In this document: one piece after another, positions 14,135 through 20,585 of the stretch
How the letters are laid out: each line of letters begins with the position of its first letter
Position numbering within the stretch: position 1 is the stretch's first letter
Assembly (NCBI GenBank): GCA_016293225.1
Contig: JAEDEQ010000022.1
Span: 1 to 23,153, forward strand
DNA length: 23,153 nt
Direction: 5' to 3'
Source of the DNA: Clostridiaceae bacterium
Lineage (GTDB): Bacteria > Bacillota > Clostridia > Oscillospirales > Acutalibacteraceae
The notes under the pieces: generated by a model
The model's database searches: none
What the model saw: the letters and a program-made list of their open reading frames with translations, nothing else
What the model was told of the DNA's origin: nothing
Program-made: the position numbers and the translations under genes

Positions 14135-14556
14135 TGGAGTCCATAAAGCTTCACTATGACGTTCCGGGCGACGACTTTACCAGAGCCGGCGCAGCGTCCG
14201 GCGATGTTAAAAGAACGCTCAAGCAGCTTGGCATTTCGCCGTCCGTTATCCGCAATGTTGCCGTTGCAATGTATGAGGGCGAGATCAACATGGTCATTCA
14301 CGCCGGAGGCGGAGAAATCAGCGTTGAAATTGACGAAGAAAACATCACCATGACGCTCTCAGATCACGGACCGGGAATTGAAAACGTTGAGCTTGCAATG
14401 AAGGAGGGCTACTCCACCGCGCCGGACAACATTCGCTGTCTCGGCTTCGGAGCCGGAATGGGTCTTCCCAATATCAAAAAATATACCGATGAGTTCAGGA
14501 TTGACACCGAAGTCGGAGTCGGAACCACACTGCACCTCAAGGTTCATATCCGGTGA
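14134..14556 (+). CDS. RsbW/SpoIIAB-like ATP-binding protein (anti-sigma type kinase)
   Basis: A 140-residue single HATPase_c domain. The N box reads E-G-E-I-N-M-V-I-H-A (48-57) with the magnesium-binding Asn, G1 is D-H-G-P-G-I (77-82) and G2 is G-F-G-A-G-M-G-L (104-111). This is the size and architecture of RsbW/SpoIIAB serine kinases that hold and release a partner by phosphorylating an anti-anti-sigma protein. No sensor, dimerisation or phosphoacceptor domain is attached, and no STAS-type antagonist or sigma factor is encoded nearby, so its target is unknown. The start ATG overlaps the DRTGG stop by one base, with GAGGGGAGG upstream. Co-occurrence with the next gene suggests signal output of the hydrogenase-like protein. 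Confidence 0.9.
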   Translation: MESIKLHYDVPGDDFTRAGAASGDVKRTLKQLGISPSVIRNVAVAMYEGEINMVIHAGGGEISVEIDEENITMTLSDHGPGIENVELAMKEGYSTAPDNIRCLGFGAGMGLPNIKKYTDEFRIDTEVGVGTTLHLKVHIR

Positions 14557-14592
14557 TTTATTCAGAGGTTCCCCAGTAATAAAAAGGAGAAT

Positions 14593-14624
14593 GCCGCGCT
14601 GCGTTTTGATTTTTCCGGCGCGGC
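14593..14624 (+). promoter_or_regulatory. Hairpin just before the hydrogenase-like gene
   Basis: GCCGCGC (14593-14599) and GCGCGGC (14618-14624) form a perfect 7-bp stem around an 18-nt loop in the 77-nt gap after the RsbW-like gene. An AAAAAGGAG (14581-14589) lies before it and the ATG 9 nt after it, so the fold would draw that ribosome binding site toward the start. Alternatively it is an RNA stability element. Confidence 0.5.
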
Positions 14625-14633
14625 GAAGAAGAA

Positions 14634-15983
14634 ATGGAGAATATTTTTCATTCGGTGCGGCTTGACGATGAAAAATGTCAGGGCTGTACCAACTGCATCA
14701 AGCGCTGCCCGACCCAGGCCATTCGGGTGCGCAACAAAAAAGCATACATAATTTCCGACCGCTGTATTGACTGCGGCGAATGCATAAGAGTCTGTCCTCA
14801 CCATGCAAAGTATGCCGTCAGCGAGCATTTTAACGAAATTGTAAATTATAAATACAGAATTGCCCTCCCCGCCCCCTCGCTTTACGGACAGTTCAATAAT
14901 CTTGACAACGTTGATTACGTTCTCAACGGTCTTAAACGCATGGGCTTTGACGAGGTTTTTGAGGTTTCAAAGGCGGCCGAGCTTGTCAGCGACGCGTCGC
15001 GGCGCATGATTGAAAGCAAAACGCTGCAAAAGCCGGTCATCTCCTCGGCGTGTCCTGCGGTTCTGCGGCTTATCAGAACAAGGTTTCCGAATCTTATCAA
15101 AAACATTCTTCCGCTTTTTACCCCCGTTGACCTTGCCGCAAGGCTTGCAAGGAAAGCGGCGCGGAAAAAAACCGGACTTGAAAACAAGGACATCGGCGTT
15201 TTCTTCATCTCTCCCTGCCCTGCGAAGCGGACGGCGATAACCAATCCGCTTTGCTATGACGGCGGCATTATCAACGGGGCTTTTGCAATAAAGGACATCT
15301 ACCCCGTTCTTGTTCAGACAATGGATAAGCTCAAGAGCGACGACATCAATCCGATGAACGATTCAGGCATCATCGGAGTCGGCTGGGCAAGCAGCGGAGG
15401 CGAGGCGGCAGGACTTTTGAAGGAGCGCTACCTTGCCGCAGACGGGATTGAAAACGTGATTAACGTCCTTGAAGAGCTTGAGGACGAAAAGCTCAACGAC
15501 CTTGACTTCATTGAGCTGAATTGCTGCACGGGCGGCTGCGTCGGCGGCGTTCTTACGGTTGAAAATCCGTATGTTGCCAAGGCGCGCATACAAAGGCTGA
15601 GGAAATTCATGCCCGTTTCGTGCAACCGTCTGCCGGAGGATTTTCATATTGACCTTTTAGGCTGGACTCACGAGCTGACGCCCTCGCCTGCAATGAAGCT
15701 TGCCGACAACGTTATCAAGGCTATGCAGATGATGAGCGAGCTGAGGAAAATTGAAGCCGAGCTGCCCGGTCTTGACTGCGGAATCTGCGGCGCTCCGTCG
15801 TGCCGCGCCCTTGCGGACGACATTGTTAGAGGCTACGCCGAAAAGAACGACTGCATCTTTTGGGCCGCAAGGAGCGAAAACGAGGATATCCTTCCCGCTC
15901 CGTTCCGCAAAAAAGAGAAGCTCTCCGAAGCCAACACGGAAAACTCAAACGATTTTGAAGAGAATTTTCTCAAGGACGACTGA
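14634..15983 (+). CDS. [FeFe]-hydrogenase-like iron-sulfur protein, sensory type
   Basis: A 449-residue protein. Residues 15-25 and 44-54 hold two C..C..C...C ferredoxin clusters. The middle is an [FeFe]-hydrogenase large-subunit domain whose three active-site motifs are visible in altered form: S-S-A-C-P-A (137-142) for L1, S-P-C-P-A-K-R-T-A (193-201) for L2 and E-L-N-C-C-T-G-G-C (294-302) for L3. The four Cys that should bind the H-cluster (C140, C195, C298, C302) are present; the proton-relay Cys is Ala139 and the proton-pathway Glu is Ala201. A C..C....C...C FeS domain (C382, C385, C390, C407) follows, then a hydrophilic tail. I see no PAS domain. It resembles putative sensory hydrogenases (groups C/D) and is more likely a redox or H2 sensor than an active enzyme. 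HydEFG maturation genes are not in view. Confidence 0.9.
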   Translation: MENIFHSVRLDDEKCQGCTNCIKRCPTQAIRVRNKKAYIISDRCIDCGECIRVCPHHAKYAVSEHFNEIVNYKYRIALPAPSLYGQFNNLDNVDYVLNGLKRMGFDEVFEVSKAAELVSDASRRMIESKTLQKPVISSACPAVLRLIRTRFPNLIKNILPLFTPVDLAARLARKAARKKTGLENKDIGVFFISPCPAKRTAITNPLCYDGGIINGAFAIKDIYPVLVQTMDKLKSDDINPMNDSGIIGVGWASSGGEAAGLLKERYLAADGIENVINVLEELEDEKLNDLDFIELNCCTGGCVGGVLTVENPYVAKARIQRLRKFMPVSCNRLPEDFHIDLLGWTHELTPSPAMKLADNVIKAMQMMSELRKIEAELPGLDCGICGAPSCRALADDIVRGYAEKNDCIFWAARSENEDILPAPFRKKEKLSEANTENSNDFEENFLKDD

Positions 15984-16009
15984 GAAACACATTTGAAAGG
16001 AATTTTTAT

Positions 16010-16336
16010 ATGCTTGTTAAAGATTTGAAAACCGCGCTTTCGCTCACCTCGCTGACAACGGGCGGCGACGAAAAGGAAATCAAAGGCTGCTACTGCGGAG
16101 ACCTGCTCAGCTGGGTAATGTCCAGGGCGAGCGAGGGAGACTGCTGGCTGACCGTCATGGGAAACATCAACGCCGTTGCGGTGGCTGTTCTGACCGACTG
16201 CGCGTGCATTGTTCTCACGGAAAACGCGCCGCTTGACGAAAACGCAAAGCAGCGCGCACAGCTTGAGGGCGTTTCCGTCCTCACCACAAGCAAAAACGCC
16301 TATCAGGTTGCGGCGGAAATTTCAAAGCTGCTTTAA
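16010..16336 (+). CDS. Second DRTGG-type protein of the hydrogenase-like operon
   Basis: A 108-residue cytosolic protein with GAAAGGAAT upstream of the ATG. It has the same beta-alpha layout as the first DRTGG protein but a different sequence: G-C-Y-C-G-D-L-L-S-W-V-M (about 26-37), then hydrophobic strands N-I-N-A-V-A-V-A-V-L (about 52-61) and C-I-V-L-T-E (about 65-70), then a final helix. Such a pair of short DRTGG proteins flanking an RsbW-like ATPase and a hydrogenase-like protein is a recurring arrangement in Clostridia as far as I recall. The G-C-Y-C-G-D segment has two Cys and an Asp that could be a ligand or phosphoacceptor site; this is speculation. Last gene of the operon, before a terminator. 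Confidence 0.82.
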   Translation: MLVKDLKTALSLTSLTTGGDEKEIKGCYCGDLLSWVMSRASEGDCWLTVMGNINAVAVAVLTDCACIVLTENAPLDENAKQRAQLEGVSVLTTSKNAYQVAAEISKLL

Positions 16337-16368
16337 CAGGAAAGGTTCTTAATTATTTATATAAAAAT

Positions 16369-16420
16369 AAGCTGCAAATTACAAAGAGCATTTCTGCTTT
16401 CTGCAATTTGCAGCTTGTTT
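16369..16420. terminator. Bidirectional terminator between convergent genes
   Basis: AAGCTGCAAATT (16369-16380) and AATTTGCAGCTT (16405-16416) form a 12-bp stem. On the plus strand it is followed by GTTTATTTCATTTT, and on the minus strand by ATTTTTAT, so it can serve both the DRTGG gene and the symporter. Confidence 0.8.
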
Positions 16421-16449
16421 ATTTCATTTTATAAATCAGGCGCCGATGT

Positions 16450-17946
16450 TTATTCGGAAGCCGCGGCAAGCTCGACCTGTTCAAGCTCCTTGCGTCTTTC
16501 CTTCAAAAGGCGTTCCACCTCGGCCATATGCTCGCGGTCGTCCTTGAGGAAGAGAATAGTGATAAGGTAGAGCGACGAGCCAATAACGGGACCGAGCATG
16601 AACTGATGCCAGCGGTATTTGAAGAACGGCGAATTCTTGCTCTGCGCGCGGATGAGCGCCGAACCGTCAAGGCCCTTGATGTTTTCAAAGCGCAGAAGCT
16701 TGAGCACATAGCCCTGAATAAACTTTGCAATTGCGCCGCAAAGCTTTGAAACAAAGTTCTGCATTGAAAAAGTGATTCCCTCTGTTCTTTCGCCGGTTTT
16801 AAGCTCAACCTCATCGATGGAATCGCTGAGAAGCGAACGGTGAGCAACGTCCTTCATTCCGACCGGAATGGAGTAAAGAGCAACCAAAACCCAGATTGCA
16901 ATAAGGTTTCCGGGATTAAGGAACCTATCGTTTGCGCCGATAAAAAATGCGATTATACGGCAGATAATCTGAGAAACTTCCGCAAGAATAAGCAGCCGCT
17001 TCATTCCTCCGACCTTTTCGGCAAAACGGGTTGCGCAGAACAGCAGCAACGCACCGGGAATTCCGGGAACAAGCCCGTAAACAACCTGCATTGTTCCTCC
17101 GGACAAATTCATTCCGAACAGGTTATAGCTGACTCCATCCGTTTCAAAGAAATACTCCCACGGAAGCATGAATGAAACGGAACCAAGAATACGGGCAAGG
17201 CAGATAATTATAAGCGTCCTGTTATATCTCAGACTTTTAAGACTTTCCCAGACGCTGACCTTTTTTTCCGGAACATAGTTCACCTTTTCACGCATACGGT
17301 AGGCAAGCATTGAAAGAATCATTCCGCCAAAGCCGAAGCAGAGTGCGCCGAGAAAATAAGCGTTTTGCTCGGTAACACCGGCTTTATCAACAAGGATACT
17401 TCTGATCGAAGGGAAAAGGCCGCCGATTGAACCGCCGAGACCTGCGCCGATTGTTACCCACTGGGAAACCCTTGCACGCTCCTTGGAGCTTGGACTTGAA
17501 AGCGGGAGCAAGCCCCACATTGCAACATCCTGAACGGAATAGAGAATATCGTATACAAGGTAAAGAACCAATATAAGAAAAATGGCCGCCGTAACACTCA
17601 AGCGAAAATTGAAGAACATGAGCGCCGTAAGGACGCCTACGATCGGCGAGGTATAGATAATGAGCGGCCGAAGCTTGTTGCCGGGCCTGAACTTGCGCGC
17701 GTCAATGAGCGTTCCGACAAGAGGGTCGTTGATTGCATCCCAAAGAGTGCTGATACCCGTAATAATACCTGTTTTTTCCGCAGGAATATTCAGCACCGTG
17801 TTCAAAAAGATGAACAGGCGCTGGGAAATGAAGTTGTAGCTTATGTTCTGGCCGGCCAGGCCTGCGGCATAGGAAAGCAGGCGGTTGTTTGCAACCTTTA
17901 CGTCGCTTTCCTCGCGTGAAAAAAAGAACTTGACAGGATTTTTCAT
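16450..17946 (-). CDS. GPH-family sugar:cation symporter (MFS)
   Basis: A 498-residue integral membrane protein with about twelve hydrophobic segments. The N-terminal segment holds D-A-I-N-D-P-L-V-G-T-L-I-D (about 70-82), the signature of the glycoside-pentoside-hexuronide:cation symporter family (MFS_2), which moves sugars or glycosides with H+ or Na+. Another family feature is E-R-T-E-G-I-T-F-S-M-Q-N-F (about 390-402) ahead of a C-terminal membrane half. A long loop at about 420-445 and a charged coiled tail (E-R-L-L-K-E-R-R-K-E) are visible. The substrate cannot be set from sequence; no glycoside hydrolase is adjacent. The ATG has GGGAGAGATAAA upstream. A consensus promoter lies 30-60 bp upstream, and a TetR regulator gene is the next upstream gene on the same strand. 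Confidence 0.9.
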   Translation of the reverse strand: MKNPVKFFFSREESDVKVANNRLLSYAAGLAGQNISYNFISQRLFIFLNTVLNIPAEKTGIITGISTLWDAINDPLVGTLIDARKFRPGNKLRPLIIYTSPIVGVLTALMFFNFRLSVTAAIFLILVLYLVYDILYSVQDVAMWGLLPLSSPSSKERARVSQWVTIGAGLGGSIGGLFPSIRSILVDKAGVTEQNAYFLGALCFGFGGMILSMLAYRMREKVNYVPEKKVSVWESLKSLRYNRTLIIICLARILGSVSFMLPWEYFFETDGVSYNLFGMNLSGGTMQVVYGLVPGIPGALLLFCATRFAEKVGGMKRLLILAEVSQIICRIIAFFIGANDRFLNPGNLIAIWVLVALYSIPVGMKDVAHRSLLSDSIDEVELKTGERTEGITFSMQNFVSKLCGAIAKFIQGYVLKLLRFENIKGLDGSALIRAQSKNSPFFKYRWHQFMLGPVIGSSLYLITILFLKDDREHMAEVERLLKERRKELEQVELAAASE

Positions 17947-17977
17947 TTTATCTCTCCCGGATGCTTTGTTTTAGTAA

Positions 17978-18006
17978 ATTATATAACAATATACATAAAA
18001 AATCAA
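17978..18006 (-). promoter_or_regulatory. Promoter of the symporter gene
   Basis: Minus-strand TTGATT (18001-18006) and TATAAT (17978-17983) are 17 bp apart. No clear palindrome overlaps it. Confidence 0.8.
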
Positions 18007-18083
18007 TTATTTTTTAAACACAACTGTAAAAAATGATGAAAACTTATGCAGCAAAAGCACACCGAAACAGACAAAAACAAAGC

Positions 18084-18112
18084 TTGCACTGTTTGGTTTT
18101 ATGTGATATAAT
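18084..18112 (+). promoter_or_regulatory. Plus-strand promoter inside the symporter/TetR gap
   Basis: TTGCAC (18084-18089) and TATAAT (18107-18112) with a 17-bp spacer, opposite to both flanking genes. No protein gene follows; see the short RNA candidate. Confidence 0.65.
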
Positions 18113-18118
18113 CTTAAA

Positions 18119-18203
18119 TTGTCGGCTCTGATTTGCAAAAAGCGCTGCGGCATTAAGACGAGGAAAGCGTTTTTCGCTGTGAAGCCTGCTTTCGTCAGTT
18201 TTT
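18119..18203 (+). ncRNA. Candidate short RNA, converging on the TetR gene
   Basis: A transcript from the promoter at 18084-18112 would start near 18119 and meet GACGA-GGA-AAGC (18157-18168) paired with GCTTTCGTC (18188-18196), then AG and five T (18199-18203), a good intrinsic terminator. The resulting RNA would be about 85 nt and its 3' end would overlap the tetR stop (18195-18197) antisense. It has no credible start codon with ribosome binding site. I do not recognise an RNA family. Confidence 0.5.
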
Positions 18204-18821
18204 ATACATTGTGTATTGCTTGTAAAAATCGCTCTCCTTTTGCATTTTTGAGCCGAATACATAGGTATAGCTCAAAAAGCGCGCCATATCCTCGGTGGGA
18301 ATCTTCATTCCGTTGTTCATCCATTCGAGTATTGTTGCAAGCATTCCCGAAAGCGCAAAGGTTGTCATATAATTGCGCGGATCGCCGTCCGGAAAATAAC
18401 CGGCCGAGTCGGGTATCACGCAGCGTACGGCAAGCTTAATCTTTTCCGCAAGGTGGTTGTTGCAGTCGTTGCGCGTAATAAAGCGGCATACCTGGTAGTT
18501 CTCCTTGCAGAATTCAAGGAAGCGCGAGCAATATGTTACAAAGCTTTCAACGTCCGAAAAATCGCTCTGAAAGCAAACAACGGTATCAACAAAAACGGAA
18601 TATATCTCCTGTTGGATTTTTTCCATCATGTCATAGATATCGTTGTAGTAAAGATAAAAGGTTGAGCGGTTAACGTCCGCAAGCGTTGTCAGCTCGGTCA
18701 CGGTTATCTGGTTAATGCTCTTTTCCTCAAGCAGCGAAAACAGACTGTTGCGCAGATTCTTTTTTGTCCGCTTGACCCGTCTGTCTTCCTTTTGGCTGGA
18801 TATATTTGAAGTTTCTGCCAT
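18195..18821 (-). CDS. TetR/AcrR family transcriptional regulator
   Basis: A 208-residue regulator. After a charged N-terminal tail with R-R-V-K-R-T-K-K, the helix-turn-helix reads I-T-V-T-E-L-T-T-L-A-D-V-N-R-S-T-F-Y-L-Y (about 39-58), the classic TetR DNA-binding signature; F-Y-L-Y-Y is the usual end. The C-terminal ligand-binding domain (60-208) is helical with several Cys and aromatic residues; ligand unknown. The ATG has GGAGG 6-10 nt upstream. It lies 248 bp from the symporter on the same strand and is divergent from the duplicated membrane protein at 19026, so either may be its target. The 204-bp divergent region contains CAGTTG...CAACTG and TTGTT...AACAA inverted repeats but no unique operator. 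Confidence 0.93.
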   Translation of the reverse strand: MAETSNISSQKEDRRVKRTKKNLRNSLFSLLEEKSINQITVTELTTLADVNRSTFYLYYNDIYDMMEKIQQEIYSVFVDTVVCFQSDFSDVESFVTYCSRFLEFCKENYQVCRFITRNDCNNHLAEKIKLAVRCVIPDSAGYFPDGDPRNYMTTFALSGMLATILEWMNNGMKIPTEDMARFLSYTYVFGSKMQKESDFYKQYTMYKN

Positions 18822-19025
18822 TTTTACCTCCTGATATAAAACAGTTGACGAGCATTTTGTTGCTTATCACACATAACAACTGCTTAATAATGGTTGAAAA
18901 ACCGATATAATTATGTATAATTGACAGGTGTTAATGAAACCACAACCGTCGAATAAACCATAGGCTTATTATATACATTTTTTTAAAAAAATCAATAAAA
19001 ATTTAAAAATTACGGGAGAAGTTTA

Positions 19026-20309
19026 ATGTTGACTGAAAATCTGCTTACTGCCACACTGAAAAAACGGAAAGCGGCTTTCCTGCTGTTCGTTGCCGCGGCG
19101 CTGTTCTTTTCGGTATTCGCCTTTCTTGAAAATCCGCTGAAGAGCACCATCAGCGATATCGGCCGCACAAGGCTGCCGTTGCTTGCGGTGTACTGCATTA
19201 TTCTGCCGCTTTGCGACATTATTAATGTTGAGTATATGCTGCGTGCCTTCAAGCTCAAGGCTCCGGTTTTGCGCGCGCTGTTTTTGGCGTCGAATATCTG
19301 CGTGGGCTTTGTTGTGACCACGCTCATGCCCGAGCTGCCGGAAAAAACGGTGACAACCTTTTCCGTCCTTCTGCACTGGCTTACAGGCTTCGGAAACATT
19401 GTTCTCAACGCAACTGTGGTTCTTATCCTCTGCTTACGGCTTTCCAGGCGCGAAAGCAGCAAAAAGGGCAGGGTTCTCTTCGTTTCCGGAACGGCGCTGT
19501 GCGTTGCCGACCTTGTTTTTTTTGTTGTCATGTCGATTGTAATGGGCGGCGTTAAGGAGGGCAAAAACGGCCTTTACGAGATAATACCGATTGTTGCCAC
19601 TCATGTTGTGATGTTTGCCGTCAACCACACGAACCTCTTTTCAAACAAGGCTGACCGCGACAGAGAGGAAGCCTCAATCAAGGCGCAGGATACAAGCGTG
19701 TTTGCCGCAGTCTCATACTTTTTCCTTGCGGCCGCCTGGCTTTTCTTCACGTTCTTCGCCTTTGTCAGAAATCCTGTTTCCTATACCATCAGCATGACGG
19801 GACTTGATTATCCGCTCGGCTTCGGCGTAACAAGCTTTTTGATAAGCATCGGTCTTTCGCTCAATTTTATCCTTGCGTTCAAAAGGAGCGGCTATAAAAA
19901 CATTCCGGCTTACATTTTCGGCGTCGGAGGCTCTCTGACATTGCTTGTGTGCGTTTTTATGCCAACCACCCACAGCGGAACAACGCTCGACCCCGTCCAT
20001 TCTGTGGCCGCTGTTTTATTCTTCATATTCATTATGCTTGCTGTTATTCTTTTCTGCTTCTTCAAGCGCAGGGAGCACAAGGCGTATTTGCCGCTGGCGG
20101 TCTCAATGCTTGTCATTCTTGCTTTAACGCTGGCTGTGGCCTATGTCATGAATATACTGCTTGACCAGAAATACGGCAGAACGGGTCTTGTTGAGGTCAT
20201 TCCGCTTCAATTTATTTTCTTCTTCCTCTTTTTTGAAAACTTTACGGATGTTTTTAAAAGCAAAGCACCCGTTGCCGGTTCAGCCGACAAAAAGCACATT
20301 ACCGCATAA
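19026..20309 (+). CDS. Internally duplicated multi-pass membrane protein (DUF998-like)
   Basis: A 427-residue protein with about twelve hydrophobic segments. It is a tandem repeat of two halves: residues 28-46 (F-S-V-F-A-F-L-E-N-P-L-K-S-T-I-S-D-I-G) match 241-259 (F-T-F-F-A-F-V-R-N-P-V-S-Y-T-I-S-M-T-G), 101-103 (M-P-E) match 312-314 (M-P-T), and G-L-Y-E-I-I-P near 182 matches G-L-V-E-V-I-P near 387. The offset is about 205-213 residues. Each half has the S-x-x-G and M-P...H pattern I associate with DUF998, whose function is unknown. A charged linker lies around 205-222. The ATG is preceded by GGGAGAAG. Divergent from the TetR gene, it could be its target. A strong terminator follows. Confidence 0.8.
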   Translation: MLTENLLTATLKKRKAAFLLFVAAALFFSVFAFLENPLKSTISDIGRTRLPLLAVYCIILPLCDIINVEYMLRAFKLKAPVLRALFLASNICVGFVVTTLMPELPEKTVTTFSVLLHWLTGFGNIVLNATVVLILCLRLSRRESSKKGRVLFVSGTALCVADLVFFVVMSIVMGGVKEGKNGLYEIIPIVATHVVMFAVNHTNLFSNKADRDREEASIKAQDTSVFAAVSYFFLAAAWLFFTFFAFVRNPVSYTISMTGLDYPLGFGVTSFLISIGLSLNFILAFKRSGYKNIPAYIFGVGGSLTLLVCVFMPTTHSGTTLDPVHSVAAVLFFIFIMLAVILFCFFKRREHKAYLPLAVSMLVILALTLAVAYVMNILLDQKYGRTGLVEVIPLQFIFFFLFFENFTDVFKSKAPVAGSADKKHITA

Positions 20310-20321
20310 GAGCTCATAACC

Positions 20322-20355
20322 GCCGCTTGCCCGAAAAAGGCAGGCGGCTTTTTTT
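20322..20355 (+). terminator. Terminator of the duplicated membrane protein gene
   Basis: GCCGCTTGCC (20322-20331) pairs with GGCAGGCGGC (20339-20348, one G-U), followed by seven T (20349-20355). Confidence 0.93.
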
Positions 20356-20491
20356 GCGCAAGCTTATTCACCGGACGCTTGAATTGTTTGCAGGCTTTCA
20401 TGAGTAAGCGGTGCAATATGTCGTTGTATCGGCAAACAGAACAAACAACCTGATTACAATGCGACTTTTTTGCTTTTCTCAGAAATTTTAT

Positions 20492-20505
20492 CGAACAAAT
20501 GTTTG
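20492..20505 (+). promoter_or_regulatory. SOS/LexA (DinR) box-like site
   Basis: CGAACAAATGTTTG fits the Firmicute LexA/DinR box CGAAC-N4-GTTYC at every fixed position but the last (G for C), and fits the GAAC-N4-GTTT form reported for clostridia. It ends 9 bp before the -35 of the phage-module promoter, so LexA binding there could repress it. Confidence 0.6.
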
Positions 20506-20514
20506 CCAAAATTG

Positions 20515-20543
20515 TTGACAACCTGAAACTCCGCCTGTAAAAT
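20515..20543 (+). promoter_or_regulatory. Promoter of the phage-like module
   Basis: TTGACA (20515-20520) and TAAAAT (20538-20543) with a 17-bp spacer; the leader of about 37 nt ends in CAGGAGGAAATA before the ATG at 20586. Confidence 0.88.
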
Positions 20544-20585
20544 ATTAACTGTGAAGCCGCAATTCACATTTTTCAGGAGGAAATA

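Noticed and set aside
14591..14665. Possible leader peptide (24 codons) after AAAAAGGAG before the hydrogenase-like gene
   Set aside because: The ribosome binding site ends one base before this ATG, too close for efficient initiation, and the peptide has no runs of regulatory codons.
18837..18960. Inverted repeats between tetR and the duplicated membrane gene as a TetR operator
   Set aside because: Several weak overlapping repeats (CAGTTG/CAACTG, TTGTT/AACAA, GGTT/AACC) are present but none is clearly placed on a promoter, so I could not pick one.
20207..20521. Minus-strand open frame overlapping the end of the duplicated membrane gene
   Set aside because: It reads through a strong terminator and promoter region and has no start site signal; a remnant of a gene in 20356-20490 cannot be excluded but is not supported.
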